Assembly (NCBI RefSeq): GCF_014283215.1
Contig: NZ_JACOMF010000005.1
Coordinates: 124,001 to 188,000 of the forward strand
Origin: Siccirubricoccus deserti
GTDB taxonomy: Bacteria > Pseudomonadota > Alphaproteobacteria > Acetobacterales > Acetobacteraceae
Direction of reading: 5' to 3'
DNA: 64,000 nucleotides
Shown here: piece after piece, positions 17,199 through 28,077 of the stretch
Position numbering within the stretch: the stretch's first letter is position 1
How the letters are laid out: every line of letters begins with the position of its first letter
Translations under genes and position numbers: made by a program
Notes under the pieces: generated by a model
Databases searched by the model: none
Told to the model about the DNA's origin: nothing
Seen by the model: the letters and a program-made list of their open reading frames with translations, nothing else

Positions 17199-19082
17199 AT
17201 GGTTGTCCGGACCGGACCGAACCCCCATCCTCCGCGCATGAAACGCCGCGACCTGCTGGCCTCTGGCCTCGCCCTGCCCGCCCTGCTGGCCCGCCCCGCC
17301 GCGGCCCAGCCGGCGGTGACGCGCACCCATGCACTCTCGCTGCTGGGCGAGCCGGCGCTGCCTGCGGATTTCCCGCACTGGCCCTGGGTGAATCCGAATG
17401 CCCCCAAGGGTGGCGAGGTGGTGCTGACCGCGCTCGGCAGCTTCGACAGCTTCAACCCCTTCATCCTGCGCGGCACCGCCGCCGTCGGCATCGGCAATAT
17501 CTACGACACGCTGCTGAAGGAAAGCGCAGACGAGGCAAGCTCGGAATACTGCCACCTGGCCGGCGCCATCGAGCTGCCGGCCGACCGGATGGGTGTGAGT
17601 TTCGATCTGCGCGAGCAGGCGCGCTGGCACGACGGCAAGCCGGTCACCGCCGAGGATGTGGCCTGGACCTTCAACACCCTGCGCGAGCAGGGGCGGCCGA
17701 ATTACCGCTCCTACTGGGGCGATGTGACGGAGGTGTCGGCGGAGGGCCCGCGGCGCGTCACCTTCCGCTTCAAATCCAACGAGAACCGCGAACTGGCGTT
17801 GATCCTCGGCCAGTTGCGGGTGCTGCCGAAGCATTGGTGGGAGGGGCGGGACTTCACCCGGCCCTTGCTGGACGCGCCGCTCGGCTCCGGCCCCTATCGG
17901 CTGGAGCGCTTCGAGCCGGGGCGCAGCCTGGTCTACCGGCGGGTCGAGAATTACTGGGCGCGCGACCTGCCCACCGCCAGGGGGACCGCCAATTTCGACA
18001 CCATGCGCTACGAGTATTTCCGCGACAGCACCGTGGCGCTGGAAGCCTTCAAGGCTGGGCAGATCGACTTCCGCACCGAGAACATCGCCAAGGACTGGGC
18101 CACCGCCTATGACTTCCCCGCAGTGCGCCGCGGCCTGGTGAAGCGCGACGAGATCGGCCACGAGCTGCCGACCGGCATGCAGGCCTTCGCCATGAACCTG
18201 CGCCGGCCGCTGTTCCAGGACGCCCGCGTGCGCCGGGCGCTGATCGAGGTCTTCGACTTCGAATGGATGAACGCCAACCTGTTCTACGGCAGCTACGCGC
18301 GCACCGAATCCTACTTTTCCAACTCCGAGCTTGCCTCCTCCGGCCTGCCGCAAGGCGAGGAGCTGGCGATCCTTGAGCGCTACCGCGGCAAGGTGCCGGA
18401 CCGGCTCTTCACCGAGCCCTACAAGCTGCCCGTCACCGATGGCTCCGGCAACAACCGGGAAGGGCTGCGCCGGGCGCTCGCGCTGCTGCGCGAGGCCGGC
18501 TGGATGGTGCGCGACCGCAAGCTGGTGAACGCGAAGGGCGAGGGCTTCGCCTTCGAGATCCTGCTGCAGGGGCCGAGCTTCGAGCGCGTGGCGCTGCCCT
18601 ATGTGCAGGTGCTGCAACGCCTGGGCATGGAGCCGCGGGTGCGCACGGTGGATCCGGCGCAGTACGAGGTGCGGATCGACGCCTTCGACTACGACATGAC
18701 GGTGGGCGGCGCCGGCCAGTCCCTCTCGCCCGGCAATGAGCAGCGCGACTACTGGAGCTGCGCCGAGGCGCATAAGCAGGGCAGCCGCAACATCTCCGGC
18801 ATCTGCGACCCGGTGATCGACGAGCTGGTCGAGCTGGTGATCAGCGCGCCGGACCGCCAGCAACTGGTTGCCCGCACAAGGGCGCTGGACCGGGTGCTGC
18901 TGTGGCACGACTACATGATCCCGCAATGGCACAGCCGCACCTTCCGCGTCGCCTACTGGGATAAGTTCGGCCGCCCGCCGCGCAATCCGCGTTACGCCCT
19001 CGCGCTCGATTCCTGGTGGATCGAGGGCGGGCGCGAGAGTGTAGTGGAGCAGGGCAAGCGCGAAGCGCGCCAGCCGCAATAG
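17199..19082 (+). CDS. yejA: ABC transporter extracellular peptide-binding protein YejA
   Basis: The 627-residue product begins with a twin-Arg-like, hydrophobic secretion signal ([24 protein letters not shown]) and belongs to the oligopeptide-binding family. Features typical of YejA are [56 protein letters not shown] and ending [17 protein letters not shown]. YejABEF imports peptides, including microcin C and antimicrobial peptides. AAGG precedes the ATG at 17199; the ATG at 17238 would start directly at the signal peptide but has no ribosome site. The stop overlaps the yejB start by one base. Confidence 0.9.
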   Translation: MVVRTGPNPHPPRMKRRDLLASGLALPALLARPAAAQPAVTRTHALSLLGEPALPADFPHWPWVNPNAPKGGEVVLTALGSFDSFNPFILRGTAAVGIGNIYDTLLKESADEASSEYCHLAGAIELPADRMGVSFDLREQARWHDGKPVTAEDVAWTFNTLREQGRPNYRSYWGDVTEVSAEGPRRVTFRFKSNENRELALILGQLRVLPKHWWEGRDFTRPLLDAPLGSGPYRLERFEPGRSLVYRRVENYWARDLPTARGTANFDTMRYEYFRDSTVALEAFKAGQIDFRTENIAKDWATAYDFPAVRRGLVKRDEIGHELPTGMQAFAMNLRRPLFQDARVRRALIEVFDFEWMNANLFYGSYARTESYFSNSELASSGLPQGEELAILERYRGKVPDRLFTEPYKLPVTDGSGNNREGLRRALALLREAGWMVRDRKLVNAKGEGFAFEILLQGPSFERVALPYVQVLQRLGMEPRVRTVDPAQYEVRIDAFDYDMTVGGAGQSLSPGNEQRDYWSCAEAHKQGSRNISGICDPVIDELVELVISAPDRQQLVARTRALDRVLLWHDYMIPQWHSRTFRVAYWDKFGRPPRNPRYALALDSWWIEGGRESVVEQGKREARQPQ

Positions 19083-20191
19083 TGGGCGCCTATCTTCTTC
19101 GCCGTCTGCTGCTGGTGGTGCCGACCCTGCTCGGCATCATCCTGATCAATTTCGCGGTCGTGCAATTCGCCCCCGGCGGCCCGGTGGAGCAGATGATCGC
19201 CGAGCTGAAGGGCAGCGCCGGCAGCACCCTCGGCCGGATCTCGGGCGAGGGGCAGGGCGAGACACGCACGCCGCAGCGCGGCGAGAACACCGGCGGCAGC
19301 GGCGAGGGCAGCCGCTACCGTGGTGCCCAGGGCCTCGACCCCGCCATCGTCGCCGAAATCGAGAAGGCCTTCGGCTTCGACAAGCCCTGGCAGACCAGGC
19401 TGGGCGACATGCTTGCCGGCTATGTCCGCTTCGACCTTGGCCGCAGCCTGTTCCGCGACAAGCCGGTGGTTGATCTGATCCTGGAAAAGATGCCGGTCTC
19501 GGTCTCGCTCGGCCTTTGGTCCACGCTGATCATCTATCTCGTCTCCATCCCGCTCGGCATCCGCAAGGCGGTGCGGGATGGCAGCCGCTTCGACGTCGCG
19601 ACCTCGGCCGCGGTGCTGGTGGGCTATGCGATCCCGGGCTTCCTCTTCGCCATCCTGCTGGTGGTGCTCTTCGCCGGCGGCAGCTTCCTGCAGATCTTCC
19701 CGCTGCGCGGATTGCTCTCGCCCGGGATGGAGGCGGCATCCTTCTGGGAACGGGCGCTGGACTACGCCTGGCACATGGTGCTGCCGACCCTGGCATTGGT
19801 GATCGGCGGCTTCGCCGGGCTGACCATGCTGACCAAGAACTCCTTCATGGAGGAGATCCACAAGCAGTATGTGGTCACCGCCCGGGCCAAGGGCGCGGGC
19901 GAGCAGCGGGTGCTCTACGGCCATGTCTTCCGCAACGCCATGCTGCTGATCATCGCCGGCTTCCCGGCCGCCTTCATCGGCATCCTCTTCACCGGGGCGC
20001 TGCTGGTGGAGATCATCTTCTCGCTCGACGGGCTCGGCCTGCTGGGGTTCGAGGCGGCGATCCGGCGCGACTATCCGGTGATGTTCGGCACGCTCTACAT
20101 CTTCACCCTGCTGGGGCTGGTGATGCAGATCATCGGCGATTTCGCCTATACGCTGGTCGACCCCCGCATCGACTTCGAGGCGCGGCGATGA
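19082..20191 (+). CDS. yejB: ABC peptide importer permease YejB
   Basis: The 369-residue product is a BPD-type permease: an N-terminal membrane helix ([33 protein letters not shown]), a soluble insert with a Gly/Arg-rich segment (residues about 45-85), then five helices and the ATPase-contact loop [26 protein letters not shown]. The start is the GTG at 19082, sharing a base with the yejA TAG and giving the expected N terminus. yejE follows after 13 bases. Confidence 0.92.
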   Translation: MGAYLLRRLLLVVPTLLGIILINFAVVQFAPGGPVEQMIAELKGSAGSTLGRISGEGQGETRTPQRGENTGGSGEGSRYRGAQGLDPAIVAEIEKAFGFDKPWQTRLGDMLAGYVRFDLGRSLFRDKPVVDLILEKMPVSVSLGLWSTLIIYLVSIPLGIRKAVRDGSRFDVATSAAVLVGYAIPGFLFAILLVVLFAGGSFLQIFPLRGLLSPGMEAASFWERALDYAWHMVLPTLALVIGGFAGLTMLTKNSFMEEIHKQYVVTARAKGAGEQRVLYGHVFRNAMLLIIAGFPAAFIGILFTGALLVEIIFSLDGLGLLGFEAAIRRDYPVMFGTLYIFTLLGLVMQIIGDFAYTLVDPRIDFEARR

Positions 20192-20204
20192 GGCGCCGGC
20201 CACG

Positions 20205-21238
20205 ATGACGCTGACGCCGCTGACCCGCCGCCGCATCGCCAATTTCCGCGCCAACCGGCGCGGCTGGTGGTCGCTGTGGATCTTCCTCGCGCTGTTCCTC
20301 GTCACCCTCTTCGCCGAGTTCATCGCCAATGACCGGCCCCTGGTGGCGCGGGTGGACGGACGCTGGTTCGTCCCGGTGCTGGCCGACTACGCCGAGAGCG
20401 ACATCATCGAGGATGGGCTGCCGCTGGAAGCGGATTGGCATGACCCGGTGCTGCAGGCGGCGATCGCCGAGCGCGGTTGGATGATTTGGCCACCGATCCC
20501 CTACGCCCATGCCAGCATCGTGCGCGACCTCGGCCGGCCGGCGCCGGCGCCGCCTTCCGCCCGCAACTGGCTCGGCACCGACGACCAGGCGCGGGACGTC
20601 CTGGCGCGGGTGATCTACGGCTTCCGCATCTCCGTGCTGTTCGGCTTCACCCTGACCTTGGTCTCGTCGGCCATCGGCATCGCCGCCGGCGCGGTGCAGG
20701 GCTTCTACGGCGGCACCATCGACTTGCTGTTCCAGCGTTTCATCGAGATCTGGTCGGGCATGCCGCAGCTTTTCCTGCTGATCATCCTGGCCAGCATCAT
20801 CACCCCGAGCTTCTGGGTCCTGCTGGGCTTCCTGCTGCTGTTCTCCTGGATGGGGCTGACCGGGGTCGTGCGCGCCGAGTTCCTGCGCGGCCGCAACCTG
20901 GACTACGTGCGCGCCGCACGGGCGCTCGGCGTTTCCGACACAAGGCTGATGCTGCGGCATATCCTGCCGAATGCCATGGTGGCGACCCTGACCTTCCTGC
21001 CCTTCATCCTCTCGGGCAGTGTCACCGTGCTGGCCTCGCTCGACTTTCTCGGCTTCGGCCTGCCGCCCGGCTCGCCCTCGCTCGGCGAGTTGCTGAGCCA
21101 GGGCAAGAACAACCTTCAGGCGCCCTGGCTGGCCTTCACCGGCTTCATCGTGCTGGGCGGCGTGCTGACCCTGCTGATTTTCATCGGCGAGGCGGTGCGC
21201 GATGCCTTCGACCCGCGGAAGCTTCCGGGCGGTGGCCG

Positions 21239-21242
<4 letters not shown>
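20205..21242 (+). CDS. yejE: ABC peptide importer permease YejE
   Basis: The 345-residue product has an N-terminal OppC-type region (TRRRIANFRANRRGWWSLWIFLALFLVTLFAEFIANDRP), a periplasmic stretch of about 80 residues, then the permease domain beginning NWLGTDDQARDVLARVIYGFRIS and the coupling loop LDYVRAARALGVSDTRLMLRHILPNAM. It pairs with YejB to form the membrane channel. The last four bases overlap yejF as ATGA. Confidence 0.92.
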
Positions 21243-22830
<1,588 letters not shown>

Positions 22831-22834
<4 letters not shown>

Positions 22835-23271
22835 GTGAGTTGGAGCGTCTGCGCCTGTTGCTGGAGTCCGAGCGGGTGAAGCTTGGCGTGCATATCCGGC
22901 AGATGAACAGCCCAGGCAGCCCGGTCTACCGGGCACTGGAGAATGTGCTGCCGCCCGGCATCATCCTCGTCGCCTCCTTCGGCTCCACCATGCTGGTGCA
23001 TTTCTACCTGGGCGCCGCGGTGCTGGCGCTGGGCTGCTGGTGGTGGCTGATGAAGCAGCAGCCGCGGGTGAAGGATGCGGTGTTCGAGCGGACCGCCGCC
23101 CTGGTGCTCTCGGCCGAGCCGCAATTCGATTTCTGGTGGTCGCGCGGCGTGCTGAGCCTTTATGCGAAGCTGCCGGATGGCGAGGAGCGCGCGGCGACGC
23201 GCCGGGATGACTGGCGCGCCTGGGTGCGCGCCTTGCCGGAGGAACTGGAAACCATGCCGAAGGTGTCGTGA
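22831..23271 (+). CDS. small membrane protein of unknown function, coupled to yejF
   Basis: The 146-residue product was not recognised. Residues about 41-74 form a long hydrophobic stretch (IILVASFGSTMLVHFYLGAAVLALGCWWWLM without breaks), enough for a helical hairpin or one long helix. An amphipathic N-terminal part (ELERLRLLLESERVKLGVHI) and a soluble C-terminal part with WWSRGVLSLYAKLPDGEE flank it. The start overlaps the yejF stop as ATGA and its stop overlaps the ghrA start, so it is embedded in the peptide-importer operon. An accessory role to the importer is inferred only from coupling. Confidence 0.72.
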
Positions 23272-24203
23272 TGGCTGTCCTGCTTGCTACCAAGCGATCC
23301 GCGATGGAGAGCTGGCGCGACGCGCTGCTGGCGCTGGAACCGTCGCTCGACATCCGCATGTACCCGGATGCTGGCGATCCGGCGGCGATCGAGGCGGCGG
23401 TGGTCTGGACCGCCCATGACATGATGGAACTTCGGCGATACCCCAATCTGCGGTTGATTGTTTCCATGGGCGCCGGCGTGGACCATCTGATGCGCCCGCC
23501 CGGACCGCCGCCCGGCGTACCCGTCGCGCGGCTGGTGGACACGCGACTGACCCAGGGCATGACCGAATGGGTGCTGCTCAACGTGCTGCGCTTCCACCGG
23601 CAGGATCCCGCGTATCGCGCGCAGCAGGCGGAGCACCTGTGGCATGAGCTGCCGGCGCCGGACACTGCGGCGCGGCGCATCGGTATCCTTGGCCTCGGGG
23701 AACTGGGGTGCGATGCGGCGACACGGCTGCATCAGCTCGGCTTCCCGGTGATGGGCTGGTCGCGGCGGCCGAAATCCGTGCTGGGCGTGGAGAGCTTCCA
23801 TGGCGAAGCCGGTCTCGCCGCCATGCTGCCGCGGAGCGACATTCTCGTCTGCCTGCTGCCGCTGACGCCGGAGACGCGCGGGCTGCTGAGCGCCGAGCGC
23901 TTCGCTTTGCTGCCGCGCGGTGCCTATCTGCTGAATGCCGCGCGCGGCGGGCATCTGGTGCAGGAAGATCTGCTGGCCGCGCTCGACAGCGGCCAGCTCG
24001 CCGGCGCCGCGCTGGACGTGACCGATCCGGAGCCGCTGCCGCCGGAGCACCCGTTCTGGGGAGACAGCCGGATCATCCTGACGCCGCATGCGGCGAGCAT
24101 CACCATCCCGGCGAGCGCCGCGCCGCAGGTGGTCGAGAATATCCGCCGCATGCGCAGCGGCCAGCCGCATCTCAACCTGGTGGATTTTGCTGCAGGCTAC
24201 TGA
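23271..24203 (+). CDS. ghrA: glyoxylate/hydroxypyruvate reductase A-type dehydrogenase
   Basis: The 310-residue product is a D-2-hydroxyacid dehydrogenase of the GhrA branch: SMGAGVDHLMRPPG, GILGLGELGCDAATRL (nucleotide loop), LLPLTPETRGLLSAERF, LNAARGGHLVQEDLL (catalytic Arg), DPEPLPPEHPFWGDSRIILTPHAASIT (Glu and His). GhrA reduces glyoxylate and hydroxypyruvate with NADPH. The ATG at 23271 shares its A with the preceding TGA; a GTG three bases earlier is also possible. It is the last gene of the yej operon, followed by two hairpins before the convergent marR. Confidence 0.86.
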   Translation: MAVLLATKRSAMESWRDALLALEPSLDIRMYPDAGDPAAIEAAVVWTAHDMMELRRYPNLRLIVSMGAGVDHLMRPPGPPPGVPVARLVDTRLTQGMTEWVLLNVLRFHRQDPAYRAQQAEHLWHELPAPDTAARRIGILGLGELGCDAATRLHQLGFPVMGWSRRPKSVLGVESFHGEAGLAAMLPRSDILVCLLPLTPETRGLLSAERFALLPRGAYLLNAARGGHLVQEDLLAALDSGQLAGAALDVTDPEPLPPEHPFWGDSRIILTPHAASITIPASAAPQVVENIRRMRSGQPHLNLVDFAAGY

Positions 24204-24280
24204 CGCCGCGGCGGTTCCACGCCGTGCCGGCACGATAATGCGTGCGACAGGGCGTGGCAGGTACTCCTCTCACACCGGTT

Positions 24281-24314
24281 GGCGCGCGTTACGGCCGGAT
24301 ACGCAACGCGCGCC
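24281..24314. terminator. hairpin between convergent ghrA and marR
   Basis: GGCGCGCGTT (24281-24290) and AACGCGCGCC (24305-24314) are perfect 10-base complements. A second stem (GGCAACG 24341-24347 with CGTTGCC 24358-24364) follows just before the marR stop. Together they look like a bidirectional termination region, without T-runs. Confidence 0.5.
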
Positions 24315-24367
24315 AGTCGGGGCAGAGCGGACACGGTGACGGCAACGCAGCCGTGACCGTTGCCGGG

Positions 24368-24778
24368 TCAGCCGGCCTTGCGGCCCTCGTTCCGCGCAGG
24401 CTCGGCATTCGCCGGCTCAATCATCGGCATGTCACGGGTCTGGCCTTCGGCCTCGCTCATGATCTGCCGCATGTCGCGGAGGAATGCGGTACCCTTCAGG
24501 GTGCGCTGCACGATGACGCTGCGCCGGTCCATCGGGTCCACCTTGCGGCGGGCAAGATCGAGTTCGCCAAGCCGGTCCAGCGCCCGGGTGATCGCCGGCT
24601 TCGAAACATTAAGCTCCGCCGCTAGGCCACGCACGGTATGCGGGCCGTCGGTGAGGTACACGGTAAGGAACACGCCGAGCTGCCGCGCCGAGAGGTCCGG
24701 GCCATCGCGCCGCACCAGTGCGACTACCGTATCCCGCAGAATGCCGACCAGTTGGTCAGGATTGGTTTGTACTGCCAT
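24368..24778 (-). CDS. MarR family transcriptional regulator
   Basis: The 136-residue product is a small winged-helix protein: LSARQLGVFLTVYLTDGPHTVRGLAAELNVSKPAITRALDRLGELDLARRKVDPMDRRSVIVQRTLKG, the standard MarR helix-turn-helix and wing with the DPxDRRSV motif. The C-terminal 25 residues are Glu/Ala/Arg-rich and probably disordered. It is on its own, 166 bases downstream of an M17 peptidase gene on the same strand. Its ligand and targets are unknown. A small dyad, TGACG-T-CGTCA at 24892-24902, lies upstream and could be a binding site. Confidence 0.85.
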   Translation of the reverse strand: MAVQTNPDQLVGILRDTVVALVRRDGPDLSARQLGVFLTVYLTDGPHTVRGLAAELNVSKPAITRALDRLGELDLARRKVDPMDRRSVIVQRTLKGTAFLRDMRQIMSEAEGQTRDMPMIEPANAEPARNEGRKAG

Positions 24779-24944
24779 AGCTCTAATCCCCTTGCCCGAT
24801 CAGGGCCTTCAACCTTGGCTGACCCACCGTGAGCGTCATACCCGCGATGAGATGCACGTCCTGGATACCCACTACCGGCAACAACGCATTCTGACGTCGT
24901 CAGAGCCAGCCGGGCAGGAAAGTTTCCATCCTATCTCGTTGTCG

Positions 24945-26339
24945 TTACCTGCGCGGCCCAGGTGCGGCCTCGAACAGAGTCCCGATTGCCCGTGCCAGCG
25001 CCCTGACCGCTTGCGCTTCGCCTCCTTCCGGGCGACCGGGGCGGGAGGCGTCGTTCCAAGCATAGACATCAAGATGCGCCCAACGGATTTTTTGCGAAAC
25101 AAACCGTCTCAGGAACAAAGCGCCGATTATCGCGCCCGCCATGGGTTTGCTCGCCACGTTGTTAACATCGGCAACGTAACTGTCCAGCCAAGAATCGTAA
25201 CCGGAGTGAATTGGCAGTCGCCAAAGCGGGTCATGCGCCTCGCGTCCCGCGGCGAGAATAACTTCCGCAAGAGAGTCATCTGAGGTGAACAGGGCCGGCA
25301 GATCGGGGCCGAGCGCGACGCGCGCCGCACCGGTGAGTGTCGCGCAATCTATCAATAGTGCCGGTTCCCGCTCCGCGGCGAAGGTCAGCAGATCGGCAAG
25401 CACCAGCCGTCCTTCGGCATCGGTGTTGCCGACTTCGACATTGATGCCGGCGCGCGTGCGCAATACGTCGAGCGGCCGGAAGGCATCGCCCGAGATGGCG
25501 TTCTCCACCGCGCCGACCAGTACCAGCAGCCGCACCGGCAGTCTTGCCTGCATCACCATCTCGGCCAGACCAAGCACGAGTGCGGCGCCGCCCATGTCCT
25601 TCTTCATGCGCAGCATCGCGGCGGAGGGCTTGAGGTCGAGCCCGCCAGTGTCGAAGCAGACGCCCTTGCCGCAGAGGGCGACGAGTGGTGCATCCGTCTC
25701 GCCCCATTCCAGCACTGCGACCTTCGGTGCGCGCGGGCTCCCCGCGCCCACCGCATGCAGGGCGGGAAAGCCTTCGGCGAGTTCCGTGCCGGCGATGATG
25801 CTGCCGCGTGCGCCGTGTGCTGCGGCCAGCGCCTCAACCGCCGCCACGAGCTCGGCTGGCCCAAGGATATTGGCTGGTGCGTTGATCAGGTCCCGCGCGC
25901 GCCAGCAGGCTGCGGCGGTGATAATCGCAGACTCGGTGCCGGGCGGCGCCACCAGCTTTGCCGGCGGGCGCGGGCCGGGCCTGAAGCGAGTGTAGCGATA
26001 GGCGCCGAGGCACCAGCCGAGCACCGCAAGCTCCGCCCAGGCCGGCGTCGCCAGGCGCCATGTCGTGCCGGCCGGCAGCGCGAAGGGCAGGCCGCCGAAC
26101 GACCACGGTGTCGGTGCCGCATCGCCGAGCCCGAGCACCGCCGCCGAGATCCCGTCCCCGCCGGGCAGCAGCCGCCATTCCTGCGCCGCTGCGGTGAAGC
26201 CACCGGCGACGAGAAAGCGCGCATGGTCCGGCCCAAGGGTCTCTAGCAGCGTTGGCAGCCCGTCAGGGCCAATACAATGGAGCGGCAGCGCCGGCGCATC
26301 GGCTGGTGCGATGACGTCATTGGGGTTCGTGGTGGTCAT
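24945..26339 (-). CDS. leucyl aminopeptidase family (M17) metallopeptidase
   Basis: The 464-residue product is an M17 peptidase. The catalytic C-terminal domain shows GKGVCFDTGGLDLKPSAAMLRMKKDMGGAA (metal and catalytic Lys/Asp residues), the family signature NTDAEGRLVLAD, DCATLTGAARVALG and DVNNVASKPMAGAI. The N-terminal domain is the usual divergent one. M17 enzymes are cytosolic two-metal exopeptidases removing N-terminal residues from peptides. Such a short, divergent member is often called 'leucyl aminopeptidase family protein' beside a canonical PepA. The region upstream (26340-26621) has no gene. Confidence 0.88.
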   Translation of the reverse strand: MTTTNPNDVIAPADAPALPLHCIGPDGLPTLLETLGPDHARFLVAGGFTAAAQEWRLLPGGDGISAAVLGLGDAAPTPWSFGGLPFALPAGTTWRLATPAWAELAVLGWCLGAYRYTRFRPGPRPPAKLVAPPGTESAIITAAACWRARDLINAPANILGPAELVAAVEALAAAHGARGSIIAGTELAEGFPALHAVGAGSPRAPKVAVLEWGETDAPLVALCGKGVCFDTGGLDLKPSAAMLRMKKDMGGAALVLGLAEMVMQARLPVRLLVLVGAVENAISGDAFRPLDVLRTRAGINVEVGNTDAEGRLVLADLLTFAAEREPALLIDCATLTGAARVALGPDLPALFTSDDSLAEVILAAGREAHDPLWRLPIHSGYDSWLDSYVADVNNVASKPMAGAIIGALFLRRFVSQKIRWAHLDVYAWNDASRPGRPEGGEAQAVRALARAIGTLFEAAPGPRR

Positions 26340-26621
26340 GCGCGCAGAACCGTCCCTTCAAGCTGGAGTCCATACATTGGATGAACAGGCAAGGTGCTGC
26401 GTCGTCCGACACTTGCCAATTATCGAGGCGAAACGATGCGTCGGACGCCTGTGCCGCCGCGCCGGCGCGGTTCATGCGTGTGGCAGAATGAATTTGTCAA
26501 TTCGTGCGAGTGGAAACCGCATGGTGTGACGCCAAGCATTTATGCTTGCGCAACAATAGCGTTGCGAAATCGCCGCAAACTCTCGCCAGGCAATGATATG
26601 ACCAGCTTGGCCACCGCGTGA
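26340..26621. other. intergenic region, 282 bases
   Basis: No gene recognised. Two adjacent stem-loops occur at 26533-26548 and 26549-26566. The composition is less GC-rich than in the surrounding genes. Confidence 0.5.
26533..26566. terminator. two adjacent short hairpins downstream of the rhamnan-synthesis-like gene
   Basis: CAAGCA/TGCTTG (26533-26538 with 26543-26548) and CGCAAC/GTTGCG (26549-26554 with 26561-26566) are perfect six-base stems next to each other. They lie 56-89 bases past the stop of the minus-strand glycan gene. Weak evidence for termination. Confidence 0.35.
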
Positions 26622-27761
26622 TCACCGCACAGATGAATCCAGGCTTTCGAGATGCGCGCGGATCACCGTCGCGGGGCATGGCGCATCCTGCGGTACCAGT
26701 GTTGGCCAAGTGTCGACATTGGGGAGCTGGCCTGGGTTTCGCCGTACAAGCTCGGTCTTCAGGAAGGGAAAACCGAGCTTGCGCACCAACGCCACCCACA
26801 GATGCTGTGTCGGGTTCAACGGATGCGCCTGCAACAGCGCCGCGCGTTCCCGGGGCGGCAGCGCCTCGATCTCCCGCAGCAGCGGATGGGAGCCGCTGAG
26901 CTGTGCCAGCTCGGCCGGGTCGGACAGCGCCGCATCCAGAAGCCGCTGATAGCCGAACAGCGCCGCGACGCGATGACCACGCGTGCGCATCCATCGCGCC
27001 AGCCGCAACTCGCCACGCTTCACCACCAGCCATTTCGACTGGCTCGGGCGGAACGCCGTGAGGAAGCGTGCCAGATCGTCAACCGCGGCGCGGCCGCGCG
27101 CCAGCAGCAGGTAGCTTTGCAGATGCGGCCCACCCTGCAGGCTTTCGGTCAGGCCAAACAGCCCCGCGCCACCCTGGCGCAGCGCCGCGAAATCCAGCCG
27201 CGGGCAGCGGATCGGGCCGAGCATGCTGTCGTTCACCAGCATGAGCTCCTCGGCCTCCGGCCAGCGCTGCCGGGCTTCATCGATCAGGTCATGCCAGGCG
27301 CCGAAGTCGCGGCCGAAATTGCGCCGGTGCGCAACCAGTGCCGCGACGTCGCGCACCGCGCGCCAATCCGATTCGGCAATCGAATCCGCCATGGTGATGA
27401 ACACCACGGCGAACCCCTCCTCAGCGAGCAGGTGCACTTGCCGCAGCACCATCTCCGAGACCCGGCCGGTCGCGGAGTAATGGACGAAGAGCGCGACGCT
27501 GCGCGCCTGCAACTGCGGATCGCGGCCGGCTTCCAGGCGGCGCAGGGTGCGGCCGCGCCAGAGGGCGTGCACCGCATCCTTCGGCAACGCCGTGCCGATC
27601 TCGATCGCCATCTCGGCTGCGCGCCAGGCGAGGCGCGACCAAGTGCCTGCGGTGCTGTAGCCGTGAACACCGCGCCGACGGTGCGGATCCACCTCGCTCA
27701 GCTCCGAAAGGGCGAGCGGGAGTGGCACTGCGGCGGGACGACGGAGGGCGACGGTTTGCAC
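26622..27761 (-). CDS. rhamnan synthesis protein F-like (RgpF family) glycan protein
   Basis: From a GTG at 27761 the product has 379 residues. The core (residues about 70-330) resembles RgpF: VALFVHYSATGRVSEMVLRQVHLLAEEGFAVVFITMADSI, HRRNFGRDFGAWHDLIDEARQRWPEAEELMLVNDSMLGPI, and FLTAFRPSQSKWLVVKRGELRLARWM. The family is found in polyrhamnose, O-antigen and capsule clusters. The frame stays open a further 300 codons upstream but that part is antisense to a real gene and has no domain. The start is uncertain. It is divergent from a GT2 gene at the left edge of the glycan locus. Confidence 0.78.
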   Translation of the reverse strand: MQTVALRRPAAVPLPLALSELSEVDPHRRRGVHGYSTAGTWSRLAWRAAEMAIEIGTALPKDAVHALWRGRTLRRLEAGRDPQLQARSVALFVHYSATGRVSEMVLRQVHLLAEEGFAVVFITMADSIAESDWRAVRDVAALVAHRRNFGRDFGAWHDLIDEARQRWPEAEELMLVNDSMLGPIRCPRLDFAALRQGGAGLFGLTESLQGGPHLQSYLLLARGRAAVDDLARFLTAFRPSQSKWLVVKRGELRLARWMRTRGHRVAALFGYQRLLDAALSDPAELAQLSGSHPLLREIEALPPRERAALLQAHPLNPTQHLWVALVRKLGFPFLKTELVRRNPGQLPNVDTWPTLVPQDAPCPATVIRAHLESLDSSVR

Positions 27762-28077
27762 GGGCGAAGCGGATTCCTGCCTGGCGGACAACGCCGACCC
27801 GGCTGGCAGGCGCGTTCTGTTGGCTGAACCGGAACCTACACTGCCTGCGCAGTGCCAGTGGTGCAGTGCCCGTGCATTGACTTCACAATCAGCGGAGCCG
27901 GTGCGACAGAGACATGATCGGTGAAAGGCAACCGTCGCAACTGTCGCAAACGTGGTATCGTCAGGAGAGATTTGTACCGCATGACGAACCGTCCCACTGG
28001 CAGGCGACCACCCGCATACCGTTGACCGCTGCCATTGCCTGTGGAGGCCACGTCCCGCAGCGCTGCCGTGCAAGGAC
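27762..28077. other. divergent intergenic region of the glycan locus, 316 bases
   Basis: It must hold promoters for the RgpF-like gene (left) and the GT2 gene (right). A direct repeat GTCGCAA occurs twice within 20 bases near 27928-27945. No gene recognised. Confidence 0.4.

Noticed and set aside
16353-19079. Minus-strand open frame of 908 codons opposite hisN and yejA
   Set aside because: It is the antisense shadow of two well-supported genes in GC-rich DNA. The translation is a low-complexity Arg/His/Gln-rich string with no domain.
24892-24902. Small dyad TGACG-T-CGTCA as a MarR operator
   Set aside because: It is 114 bases from the marR start and only 5 bases per arm, too weak to list as a regulatory feature on its own.
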